A program made the translations under genes and the position numbers. The notes below the pieces were generated by a model. It saw only the letters and a list, made by a program, of their open reading frames with translations. It was not told the origin of the DNA and searched no databases. A stretch of 64,000 nt of DNA, taken from CBFDBF01 sp050287725. Lineage in GTDB: Bacteria; Pseudomonadota; Gammaproteobacteria; Chromatiales; Chromatiaceae. Location: NCBI GenBank assembly GCA_050287725.1, contig JBNKCL010000091.1, forward strand, positions 1 through 64,000, written 5' to 3'. Shown here piece after piece: positions 9,033 to 16,555 of the stretch (positions within the stretch are counted from its first letter, which is position 1; every line of letters starts with the position of its first letter).

Positions 9033-9767
9033 ATGCAAGACGATCCGATCTATATTGTTACTGGCATGCATCGAAGCGGCACCAGCGCCCTGGCGGGGCT
9101 GCTGAATCGCTGCGGATTTGCGCTTGGCTCGGAACGAGAGCTGTTACAGGCGACCGCACATAATGTGAAGGGGCATTTCGAGAATATGTCCGCACTGCAG
9201 ATCAATGACGCTCTGCTCGCTATGGCCGGTGGCAGCTGGGGAACATTGCCGTCGCAGGAGCAAATCGCTGCCGCGAGTCAACAGTCGGCGGATGCGATGC
9301 GGAACTTCTGTCGTTCGTTTTCCGGGAATCTGGTAAAGGACCCCCGTTTCTCCTTAACCTTGCCGATGTGGCATCAATATTGTCCACGTATCGCGGCGGT
9401 GATTTACTGTTTCCGACACCCGCGAGCGGTCGCGCTCTCGTTGCAAAAGCGCAGCGGTTTTACTCTGGCGAAAGGGTTGAATCTCTGGCGCGAATACAAT
9501 CTTCGGCTTGTTGCGGCGCTGAACCAGATTCAACTGCCGGCGGTACTGGTGGACTACGACCATCTGAGCCGGCATCTGGAATCGGACCTCCATGGTTTGT
9601 TAGGGCTGCTGGGCGTTGATCTGGCAATGGACGAGATGCAGCGTAGGATAGAAGGTTTTTTTGAGCCGGACCTGAATCATAACCCGGCAGAGAAATTTGC
9701 TTCACATCCGCTTCCCGAGCAGGTGGCGGAGGTGTACGAGGCGTTGCAGGCGCGTAGCGGGATGTAG
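9033..9767 (+). CDS. Sulfotransferase family protein
   Basis: 244 residues from the ATG at 9033, preceded by GGATGTGGGTGG; a TTG eight codons upstream is less likely. The PAPS 5'-phosphosulfate loop is at the N-terminus (IVTGMHRSGTSALAGLL), and a 3'-phosphate-binding-like stretch follows (YCFRHPRAVALSLQKRSGFT). The protein looks cytoplasmic, with no signal peptide or membrane span. It resembles the short sulfotransferase domains found in polysaccharide and glycan modification clusters. It lies 56 bases before a glycosyltransferase on the same strand, so the two probably act on one glycan. The acceptor is unknown. Confidence 0.8.
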   Translation: MQDDPIYIVTGMHRSGTSALAGLLNRCGFALGSERELLQATAHNVKGHFENMSALQINDALLAMAGGSWGTLPSQEQIAAASQQSADAMRNFCRSFSGNLVKDPRFSLTLPMWHQYCPRIAAVIYCFRHPRAVALSLQKRSGFTLAKGLNLWREYNLRLVAALNQIQLPAVLVDYDHLSRHLESDLHGLLGLLGVDLAMDEMQRRIEGFFEPDLNHNPAEKFASHPLPEQVAEVYEALQARSGM

Positions 9768-9823
9768 TCGGGGCTTCGGAATTTTTCGTATTGAGTGCGG
9801 TTTTGTAGACAGAGGTTTCAGTT

Positions 9824-10531
9824 ATGCCGAATCCGAAGATATTGGTCGGATGCCCCACCAGCCAACATAAGGAGTACTGTCTCGATCAATACGTCAGTGG
9901 TCTTCGTCAGTTGAAGTACGATAATTTTGACGTGCTGTTGGTGGATAATTCCCGGAATGAGGAATATGCGCAACGCATCCGGGAGAAAGGTGTGGAGTGT
10001 CGCAAGGTGCCTTATTCCCAGGGCGTGATGAAAAGACTTGCCGACTCCAGGAATGTTCTACGGGAGCGGGTCTTGACGGAAAACTATGATTACTTCTTTT
10101 CGCTGGAACAGGATGTAATCCCGCCGCCGGTTATCATCGGTCGGCTGCTTGCTCATGGTAAGAAAGTGGTGAGCGGACTTTACACCAAGCTCGCGAAAAT
10201 CAAGGATGAGTCGGGCCGGGAACTGCGTACAGAACAAGTGCCGGTGGCGTATGTGTGGGATGAAAGCGTCCGGGATGCACGCCGGTTGTTGCGCAAGGAA
10301 ATGAAGAATAAGGGCCTGATGCGGATCATCGGCGGCGGCCTCGGTTGTTTATTGATCCACCGTTCCGTCCTGGAGAAGATCGAATTCCGGGCGGCTGACC
10401 CGTCAGTCGGATGTGATGATATGTTTTTCTTTAACGACCTCCATGCGCTTGGGATTGCCGCGTATTGCGATACGGGCGCGGTCTGTAAACATTTGGAGGT
10501 TGCTTGGGATGCGGCGGTGCGAAACAGCTGA
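9824..10531 (+). CDS. Glycosyltransferase-like protein (GT-A fold)
   Basis: 235 residues. The N-terminus reads KILVGCPTSQHKEYCLDQYV, followed by FDVLLVDNSRNEEYAQRI, the pattern of a GT-A nucleotide-sugar domain with an early beta-strand and an Asp-Asn pair. FFSLEQDVIPPPVIIGRLL replaces the usual DxD strand (here EQD). A later IIGGGLGCLLIHRSVLEKI and CDDMFFFNDLHALG are typical of acceptor-side segments in such enzymes. Donor and acceptor cannot be told. Same strand as the upstream sulfotransferase, 56 bases apart. It could glycosylate flagellin or a surface glycan (inference from context). Confidence 0.68.
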   Translation: MPNPKILVGCPTSQHKEYCLDQYVSGLRQLKYDNFDVLLVDNSRNEEYAQRIREKGVECRKVPYSQGVMKRLADSRNVLRERVLTENYDYFFSLEQDVIPPPVIIGRLLAHGKKVVSGLYTKLAKIKDESGRELRTEQVPVAYVWDESVRDARRLLRKEMKNKGLMRIIGGGLGCLLIHRSVLEKIEFRAADPSVGCDDMFFFNDLHALGIAAYCDTGAVCKHLEVAWDAAVRNS

Positions 10532-10554
10532 GGGGTTTTGCGGGAAGCCGAGAG

Positions 10555-11364
10555 CTATTTGCTGAGAATCAACTCAATCACTGCCTTGCTGCCGAAATAG
10601 GCCAGCATCAATACGACAAATCCCACCAGGGTCCAGGTCAGGGCCTTCTGTCCCCGCCAACCGAAGCGGAAGCGTCCCCATACCAGCATCCCGAAAACCA
10701 GCCAGGCGGCGATGGACAGCACGGTTTTGTGCACCAGGTGCTGTTCGAACATGTTTTCCAGGAACAGGAAGCCGCTGAACAGGGAGAGGGTGAGGAGAAT
10801 GAAGCCGATGCTGATCATCTCGAACAACAACACCTCCATGGTCTGCAGGGGAGGCAGCATTCGGATGAAACCGCCCGGGTGGCGGGCGTGCAGATGATGA
10901 TCCTGGACCGCCAGGAGGATCGCCTGGACACTCGCCAGCGTCAGCAGGCTGTAGGCCAGTAGTGAGATCAACACGTGGATGCGCAACCCCCACAGGGTGT
11001 CGGGGGGCAGGAAGTGTGCGGACTTGAAACTCAGTTCCAGGGCGATGGCGATCGCCGCCAGCGGCAGTACCACGATCCCGAGGTTTTCCACCGGCTTGGT
11101 GAGTGCTGAGAGCATCAGCACCAGGACAATGGTCCAGGCCACCAGCGATACGGCGTTGAAAAACCCCAGATTGATTCCCGCGCTGACGAAGATATTTTGA
11201 TACAGCAGAGCGGCATGCAACAAACTGCCCCCGAGTCCGACCTGAATCCCGATCTGCCGTGAGCGGACCTTGGACGATTGGCCTCCGAACAGGCGCAACC
11301 CGATCAGGATGCTGGCCGCCAGGTAACAGAGAATGGCGGGGATGGCGAGTATGGGCGAACTCAT
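10555..11364 (-). CDS. ypjD: CcsA/CcmF-like inner-membrane protein YpjD
   Basis: About 269 residues from the ATG at 11364 (a GTG six codons upstream is possible). There are about eight hydrophobic spans, and the second half has the cytochrome c assembly-like signature (LWGLRIHVLISLLAYSLLTL, VQAILLAVQDHHLHARH, and GFLFLENMFEQHLVHKTVLS). This family (YpjD/CcsA-like, HemX-related) is commonly found beside ffh, divergent from it, as here. Function is not established; a role in haem handling or membrane protein assembly has been proposed for relatives. Conserved His residues could bind haem. Confidence 0.85.
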   Translation of the reverse strand: MSSPILAIPAILCYLAASILIGLRLFGGQSSKVRSRQIGIQVGLGGSLLHAALLYQNIFVSAGINLGFFNAVSLVAWTIVLVLMLSALTKPVENLGIVVLPLAAIAIALELSFKSAHFLPPDTLWGLRIHVLISLLAYSLLTLASVQAILLAVQDHHLHARHPGGFIRMLPPLQTMEVLLFEMISIGFILLTLSLFSGFLFLENMFEQHLVHKTVLSIAAWLVFGMLVWGRFRFGWRGQKALTWTLVGFVVLMLAYFGSKAVIELILSK

Positions 11365-11516
11365 AGTCGGGTCGATAACCACCTGGTTGTTATTAATTTA
11401 AAGGTATCCATCTGGACTTGGTCGGTTCCGGTTGCTGATCCGCCGATCGGGCGTGGATTTCGAGGTTCCCCCAATCCTCGCGCAGACAGCCCGGGGAAGC
11501 AAGATTACCCACCTGC

Positions 11517-11522
11517 TATAAT
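11517..11522 (+). promoter_or_regulatory. Extended -10 promoter of ffh
   Basis: TATAAT preceded by TGC gives a perfect extended -10 (TGCTATAAT), 41 bases before the ffh ATG. No good -35 hexamer lies 17 bases upstream, which extended -10 promoters tolerate. Confidence 0.7.
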
Positions 11523-11563
11523 GGCCCGATTCTACACGACTTCCCACGAGGGAATGAACGAGC

Positions 11564-12940
11564 ATGTTTGAAAATCTTACAGAACGGCTGGGCGGGGTTC
11601 TTTCCAAGCTTCGCGGACAGGGGCGACTTACCGAAGAGAATATCCAGGACTCTTTGCGTGAGGTGCGCATGGCCCTGTTGGAGGCGGATGTGGCCCTGCC
11701 GGTGGTACGGGAGTTTATCGCCCAGGTAAAGGAGAAGGCGCTGGGGGAGGAGGTGATGAAGAGCCTCACCCCGGGGCAGGTGTTGATCAAGATCGTCAAC
11801 GACGAGCTGGTGCGGGTGATGGGGGAGGCCAATGAGGGGCTCGACCTCGCCGCCCAGCCCCCCGCCGTGATCCTGATGGCGGGTCTGCAGGGATCCGGTA
11901 AAACCACCAGTGTGGCGAAGTTGGCCCGCTGGCTGAAGGAGAATCAGAAGAAATCGGTCCTGGTGGTGAGCTGTGACGTCTATCGCCCCGCCGCCATCGA
12001 GCAATTGCAGACCCTGGCCGGCGAGGTGGGGGTCGAGTTTTTTCCCAGCCGTGGTGATCAAAAGCCGTTAGCGATTGCCAAAGGGGCGCTGGAACAGGCC
12101 CGCCGTCAGTACGCCGATGTGCTGATCGTGGATACCGCCGGGCGCCTGCACGTGGATGCGGAGATGATGGCGGAGATCAAGGCGCTTCACGCGGCGTTGA
12201 AGCCGGTGGAGACCCTGTTCGTGGTGGACAGCATGACCGGTCAGGATGCCGCCAACACCGCCAAGGCCTTCGATGAGGCGTTGGCGCTCACCGGCGTGAT
12301 CCTCACCAAGACCGACGGCGATGCCCGTGGCGGCGCCGCCCTGTCGGTCCGTCAGGTGACCGGCAAACCCATCAAGTTTCTGGGGGTGGGGGAGAAGACC
12401 ACTGCCCTGGAGCCGTTCTACCCCGACCGGGTGGCCTCCCGCATCCTCGGCATGGGGGATGTCCTGACTCTGGTGGAGGAGGTCCAGCGCAAGGTCGACC
12501 ATGTCCAGGCGCAAAAACTGGCAGCCAAGCTGCAGAAGGGGAAAGGTTTCGACCTGGAGGATTTCCGGGACCAGATGGCGCAGATGGCCAATTTGGGCGG
12601 CATGAGTTCACTGCTGGACAAGCTGCCGGGGATGGGCCAGGTCCCGGACCAGGTCAAGGGTCAGATCAATGACCGGGAGGTGGCGAAGATGATCGCTATC
12701 GTCAACTCCATGACCCCTCAGGAGCGGCGTTTCCCGGTGGTCATCAAGGGCTCCCGCAAGCGGCGCATCGCGGCCGGTTCCGGGACCCAGGTGCAGGACG
12801 TGAACAAGCTGCTGAAGCAGTTCACCCAGATGCAGAAGGTGATGAAGAAGATGAAGGGCGGAGGGATGGCCAAGATGCTGCGGGGGATGAAGGGCATGGG
12901 CGGACCGGGGGGGATGCCTCCCGGAGGGTTCCCTTTTTAA
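11564..12940 (+). CDS. ffh: Signal recognition particle protein Ffh
   Basis: 458 residues, standard length. It has an N domain, a G domain with P-loop (MAGLQGSGKTTSVAKLAR), G3 VLIVDTAGRLHVD and G4 ILTKTDGDARGGAALSV, and a C-terminal methionine-rich M domain (residues about 320-458) with many Met residues and the RNA-binding helix-turn-helix. With 4.5S RNA and FtsY it targets nascent membrane proteins. The start ATG follows a weak ribosome site (GAATGAACGAGC). It is divergent from ypjD and followed by a large repeat element and the rpsP operon, a common proteobacterial order. Confidence 0.98.
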   Translation: MFENLTERLGGVLSKLRGQGRLTEENIQDSLREVRMALLEADVALPVVREFIAQVKEKALGEEVMKSLTPGQVLIKIVNDELVRVMGEANEGLDLAAQPPAVILMAGLQGSGKTTSVAKLARWLKENQKKSVLVVSCDVYRPAAIEQLQTLAGEVGVEFFPSRGDQKPLAIAKGALEQARRQYADVLIVDTAGRLHVDAEMMAEIKALHAALKPVETLFVVDSMTGQDAANTAKAFDEALALTGVILTKTDGDARGGAALSVRQVTGKPIKFLGVGEKTTALEPFYPDRVASRILGMGDVLTLVEEVQRKVDHVQAQKLAAKLQKGKGFDLEDFRDQMAQMANLGGMSSLLDKLPGMGQVPDQVKGQINDREVAKMIAIVNSMTPQERRFPVVIKGSRKRRIAAGSGTQVQDVNKLLKQFTQMQKVMKKMKGGGMAKMLRGMKGMGGPGGMPPGGFPF

Positions 12941-12976
12941 TAGTCGGGGACGGAGTTTCTCTGTTTTAGGAATTAG

Positions 12977-13640
12977 TTTCGCGGCCAACCTGTTTTTTTC
13001 GGATAGCGGTAACCAATTTCGCAGCCATTCACCCCGACTCTCTTTTTTTCTTTCTTTGCGCTGGCTGCGAGCCCCTTTCTTTTGTTTGCCCAAAAGAAAG
13101 GGGCGAAAGAAAAGGGCACCCCGGTTCCTTGCCCCTGCGGGGTCCCCTGCGCGCCTCGGAATTTCCGGGGCTTCCGCGACGGGCGGTCCCTCGCCCGCGC
13201 TGGAGGCGCCGCGTCCATGCGGCGCCCCTGCGGGCCTGATCCGGAAACCCCTGCGGTGCTCGGCTGCGTCAACGGGGAGGGGGTGATCTTTTCGGTTTCG
13301 GCGGAAGCCACATAGACCAAGAAACCCGAATATTGCACCCCTGACCCCCTTCGGCCCCGTCGAGCATCGCAGTCGGAGGCGGGAATAGCCCGAAGGTGAC
13401 CGACAGGGATGTCGGTCCTGTCTATCCAGGGCAGGGATGCCCCGTATGGACAGGACCGCTGGAGACGAGAAGCGCAGAGCAGCCGCAGGCCGGGGCCGTG
13501 GGGTGTCTTTTTCTTTGGTGACTTTCTTTTGGACAAGCAAAAGAAAGTTACTCGCGGCCTTCGCGTAGAAGGAACTGAAAGAAATCATGGGTTGTTGGCC
13601 GCGAAATTGGTTACCAAAACACGAAAATTTCAGTCGGCTA
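12977..13640. repeat. Long inverted-repeat intergenic element
   Basis: A roughly 0.6-kb element with nested inverted arms. Outer arms 13008-13027 and 13596-13615 match in 19 of 20 positions. Inner arms 13074-13122 and 13500-13548 match in about 40 of 49 positions and contain smaller palindromes built from CTTTCTTTTG and CAAAAGAAAG. The GC-rich centre has short hairpins (for example the GGTCCTGTC/GGACAGGAC pair near 13410-13460). It has no transposase and no credible gene; the open frames in it give low-complexity, basic peptides. Elements with CTTTCTTTTG...CAAAAGAAAG arms are, to my recollection, scattered in many gammaproteobacterial genomes, so it is probably a multi-copy, non-autonomous repeat. 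Confidence 0.7.
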
Positions 13641-13783
13641 CAAAACTGGTTCTCGGAATCCAACGAAAGTCATTGAGGTATAAGAAATAAAACAAATGAA
13701 ATCAAAATGTTATGAAATTATTTCCTGCCACCTCAAAACCCGCGACCCCGCCCTCGGCGCTTCCGAAGTCAGGCCGAAACATA

Positions 13784-13811
13784 TTCACATTTCAGAAAAA
13801 TGGTGTAGAAT
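13784..13811 (+). promoter_or_regulatory. Sigma-70 promoter of the rpsP operon
   Basis: TTCACA at 13784-13789 and TAGAAT at 13806-13811 with a 16-base spacer, 69 bases before rpsP. The AT-rich stretch just upstream (about 13680-13730) could act as an UP element, as expected for a ribosomal-protein operon. Confidence 0.6.
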
Positions 13812-13880
13812 GCGCCGTTTACCTGCTGCCGGATTTCAAACCCGGCGGCGCGTGGCAGAACCAAATTCATAGGGTTAGAG

Positions 13881-14129
13881 ATGGTAACGATTCGTCTTGC
13901 ACGGACGGGCGCGAAAAAGCGGCCGTTCTATCACGTCGTGGTGGCGGACAGCCGCAATGCCCGCGGTGGTCGCTATATCGAGCGGGTGGGCTTTTTCAAC
14001 CCCATCGCCGTCGCCGGTGAAGAGCGGCTGCGGATCAACCGCGAACGGATCGATCACTGGGTTTCCCAGGGGGCGCAGCCCTCGGATCGGGTGCAGCAGC
14101 TGCTGAAGGAACAAGCTGCGGCCGCTTGA
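13881..14129 (+). CDS. rpsP: 30S ribosomal protein S16
   Basis: 82 residues, standard S16. It begins MVTIRLARTGAKKRPFYHVV and continues ADSRNARGGRYIERVGFFNP. It binds 16S rRNA early in 30S assembly. First gene of rpsP-rimM-trmD-rplS, the usual operon of this class. The ribosome site is weak (GGGTTAGAG). Confidence 0.97.
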   Translation: MVTIRLARTGAKKRPFYHVVVADSRNARGGRYIERVGFFNPIAVAGEERLRINRERIDHWVSQGAQPSDRVQQLLKEQAAAA

Positions 14130-14201
14130 TCGGGCGCGGGCCGAGCCGCCTGTGATCCGTATGAGGAACCGGGGGGACGTGCCGGCGGGCTGGAGGAGCG
14201 G

Positions 14202-14723
14202 TTGAATACTTCCGCAACCGAACGAGATCCGCAATGGGTCGTACTGGGCCGGGTTACCGGCCTGTTTGGTGTTCGGGGCTGGGTAAAGGTGTTCAGCGAT
14301 ACCGCGCCGGCCAGCAATATCCTGGAGTACCCGATCTGGACCCTAATACGGCCCGAGGGCCGAATCGAGGTACGGCTCACGGAGGGCAGGGTGCACGGCA
14401 AGGGGATCATCGCCCACCTGGAAGGGTACGATGACCGCGACCTGGCAGCGGCGCTGCTGGGGGCCGAGATCGCGGTCCGGCGGGAACAACTGCCGGATAC
14501 GGATGAGAACGAGTTTTACTGGGTCGATCTGGAAGGGCTTCAGGTGCGAACCAGCGACGGGGTCGAACTCGGCCGGGTGGATCACCTGTTCGAGACCGGC
14601 GCCAACGATGTGATGGTGGTGCGGGGCGAGCGCGAACGCCTGATCCCATATGTGGATGCGGTCGTGATCCAGGTGGATCTGGAGAGCCGTACCATCACCG
14701 TGGATTGGGATCCGGATTTTTAA
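14202..14723 (+). CDS. rimM: Ribosome maturation factor RimM
   Basis: 173 residues. The N-terminal RimM domain is clear (VVLGRVTGLFGVRGWVKVFS) and the C-terminal PRC-barrel follows (EFYWVDLEGLQVRTSDGVEL). It assists 16S processing and binds S19 in the 30S head. There is no in-frame ATG, so the likely start is the TTG at 14202 behind GGAGGAG, with a short spacer. Second gene of the rpsP operon, 72 bases after rpsP. Confidence 0.95.
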   Translation: MNTSATERDPQWVVLGRVTGLFGVRGWVKVFSDTAPASNILEYPIWTLIRPEGRIEVRLTEGRVHGKGIIAHLEGYDDRDLAAALLGAEIAVRREQLPDTDENEFYWVDLEGLQVRTSDGVELGRVDHLFETGANDVMVVRGERERLIPYVDAVVIQVDLESRTITVDWDPDF

Positions 14724-14737
14724 CGGGACGGCAAACC

Positions 14738-15481
14738 ATGCGTTTTGATGTGGTGACCCTGTTCCCGGAGCTGTTTCGGGCCATGACCGGAGCCGGAGTC
14801 ACGGGTCGCGCGTTTGAGCGGGGGCTGGCGGAGCTGGTTCTCTGGAACCCGCGGGACTACACCCACGACGTGCACCGTACCGTGGATGACCGGCCTTACG
14901 GCGGCGGCCCCGGGATGGTGATGAAGGCGGAGCCGTTGGGCGCCGTCCTCGAGGACGCCAAGCGGGCCGCACCGGGTGCGCGGGTGATATATTTGACCCC
15001 CCAGGGAAAGCGGCTGGATCAGGACGGGGTTCGTGAGTTGGCGACGCGGGATGGACTTATTCTGCTTGCCGGCCGGTATGAAGGGATCGACGAGCGGGTC
15101 ATCGACCGGTGGGTCGACGAGGAGTGGTCGATCGGGGATTACGTACTGAGCGGGGGCGAACTGCCCGCGCTGGTGGTGATGGATGCCGTACTGCGGCTGT
15201 TGCCCGGGGTGCTGGGAGACGCCGATTCGGCGGAACAGGACTCCTTTACGGACGCCCTGCTCGATTGTCCGCATTACACCCGACCTGAGGTGTTTGCGGA
15301 TGCGGCGGTGCCGGAGGTGCTGCTGAGCGGCGACCACGAGGCGATTCGGCGCTGGCGATTGCAACAGTCCCTGGGCCGGACCTGGTTACGGCGACCGGAT
15401 CTGCTACAGTTCCGGGAACTGACCGAGGAAGAGAAGGTTTTACTTGAACAGTTTATTGAGGCGCATAGCGGCGCCGGCTGA
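14738..15481 (+). CDS. trmD: tRNA (guanine-37-N1)-methyltransferase
   Basis: 247 residues from the ATG at 14738. The SPOUT-class knot region is present (LILLAGRYEGIDERVIDRWV, then EEWSIGDYVLSGGELPALVV), as is the N-terminal MRFDVVTLFPELFRAMTGAG. It methylates G37 of tRNAs from S-adenosylmethionine and prevents frameshifting. It sits 14 bases after rimM in the conserved order. Confidence 0.97.
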   Translation: MRFDVVTLFPELFRAMTGAGVTGRAFERGLAELVLWNPRDYTHDVHRTVDDRPYGGGPGMVMKAEPLGAVLEDAKRAAPGARVIYLTPQGKRLDQDGVRELATRDGLILLAGRYEGIDERVIDRWVDEEWSIGDYVLSGGELPALVVMDAVLRLLPGVLGDADSAEQDSFTDALLDCPHYTRPEVFADAAVPEVLLSGDHEAIRRWRLQQSLGRTWLRRPDLLQFRELTEEEKVLLEQFIEAHSGAG

Positions 15482-15501
15482 GATACAGGAGCATTACGAC
15501 C

Positions 15502-15846
15502 ATGAGCAAGATCATTGAGGAACTGGAAACCGAACAGATGAACCGCGAGGTTCCGGAGTTTGGTCCGGGGGACACCGTGGTCGTGCAGGTGAAGGTGAAA
15601 GAGGGTAACCGCGAGCGCCTCCAGGCCTATGAAGGTGTGGTGATCGGCAAGCGCAACCGGGGTTTGAACTCCGCCTTTACGGTGCGCAAGATCTCCCATG
15701 GCGAGGGGGTGGAGCGTACCTTCCAGACCTACAGCCCGCTGGTGAGCGAGATCAAGGTGATTCGCCGGGGCGATGTGCGGCGCGCCAAGCTCTACTATCT
15801 GCGTGGGCGCACCGGCAAGGCGGCCCGGATCAAAGAGAAGATCTGA
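15502..15846 (+). CDS. rplS: 50S ribosomal protein L19
   Basis: 114 residues, standard L19 (FGPGDTVVVQVKVKEGNRER, then RLQAYEGVVIGKRNRGLNSA). It lies at the 30S-50S interface. Last gene of the rpsP operon; 20 bases after trmD with the ribosome site ACAGGAG. A strong hairpin terminator starts 32 bases after its stop. Confidence 0.97.
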   Translation: MSKIIEELETEQMNREVPEFGPGDTVVVQVKVKEGNRERLQAYEGVVIGKRNRGLNSAFTVRKISHGEGVERTFQTYSPLVSEIKVIRRGDVRRAKLYYLRGRTGKAARIKEKI

Positions 15847-15875
15847 CCCGGCTGCCCGGATAGGTCGATACCGTT

Positions 15876-16379
15876 CTAAAAGCCACCCGGCGTCCACCGG
15901 GTGGCTTTTTTCTTGCGCCGTTGCAGGTAGCGCCAGGTAAACAGCGCCACCAGGCCTGCCAGATTGGAGAACCAGACCCAGGGGGTACTCCAGGGAATGC
16001 CGTTGATAAAGACGTCCGAAAGCGGCCAGAAAAGGTGGGTCGGGAAGTAGGCGCTGGAGTGGAAAGGGAAATCGAGGCAGATGTGGAAGGGCCATCCCAG
16101 CATCGCAAACGCGATATCGCGGCGCCACCAGGCAACCGCCCCCAGCACCAGGAACGCCACCACGAAGCTGTGCATCAGGTTGTAGGAGAAGAACACCCAG
16201 GGAGGAATGGTGTCCAGCGGCGGCGGTCCCGGCACATAGTCCCCGTTGAACATACGGTAACCCAGGAAGGCGCCGAAGCTGACCAGATCGGGCATCGCTC
16301 CCCACATGAGCGCGATCCAGGGGTGGCCGCGAAAGCCGAACAGACCCCGGCCCCAGAGGGCGTGACTGAAGGTGTCCAA
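15876..16379 (-). CDS. Membrane-bound metal-dependent hydrolase-like protein
   Basis: 167 residues with about four hydrophobic spans. The start MDTFSHALWGRGLFGF has the SH near the N-terminus, and MWGAMPDLVSFGAFLGY the PD pair, seen in the YdjM/DUF457 family of membrane proteins annotated as metal-dependent hydrolases. A later HICLDFPFHSSAYFPTHLFW adds His/Asp residues that could bind metal. Catalysis is unproven in this family. The last dozen residues (KKKATRWTPGGF) are encoded by the terminator hairpin that also ends rplS. Confidence 0.68.
   Translation of the reverse strand: MDTFSHALWGRGLFGFRGHPWIALMWGAMPDLVSFGAFLGYRMFNGDYVPGPPPLDTIPPWVFFSYNLMHSFVVAFLVLGAVAWWRRDIAFAMLGWPFHICLDFPFHSSAYFPTHLFWPLSDVFINGIPWSTPWVWFSNLAGLVALFTWRYLQRRKKKATRWTPGGF
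15878..15911. terminator. Bidirectional terminator of rplS and the convergent gene
   Basis: AAAAGCCACCCGG (15878-15890) pairs with CCGGGTGGCTTTT (15897-15909), with a 6-base loop. T-runs follow on the plus side and A-runs on the other, so it can work in both directions. The hairpin lies inside the last codons of the convergent minus-strand gene. Confidence 0.88.
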
Positions 16380-16555
16380 GACAAATATTCCTATGGCGCT
16401 CGTGTTTCAGGAGCCGTGGGGATCTTCACCGTCACGGCGTTCCACGCAGACGTTTCACCCAAGTATAGGATTTTGGCCTGCGGACCGGTTTGCTTGTGCT
16501 GCCGGTTTCTCTACCATAGCGGGATCGACAGCGGGATGGAAAGGACTGAATACGG

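Noticed and set aside
12973..13663. Open frames within the inverted-repeat element
   Set aside because: They encode Arg/Pro/Lys-rich peptides created by the repeat; such frames are commonly mis-annotated in these elements.
13881..15846. Interruption of the rpsP operon by the repeat element
   Set aside because: The element ends before the rpsP promoter; the four-gene operon is intact.
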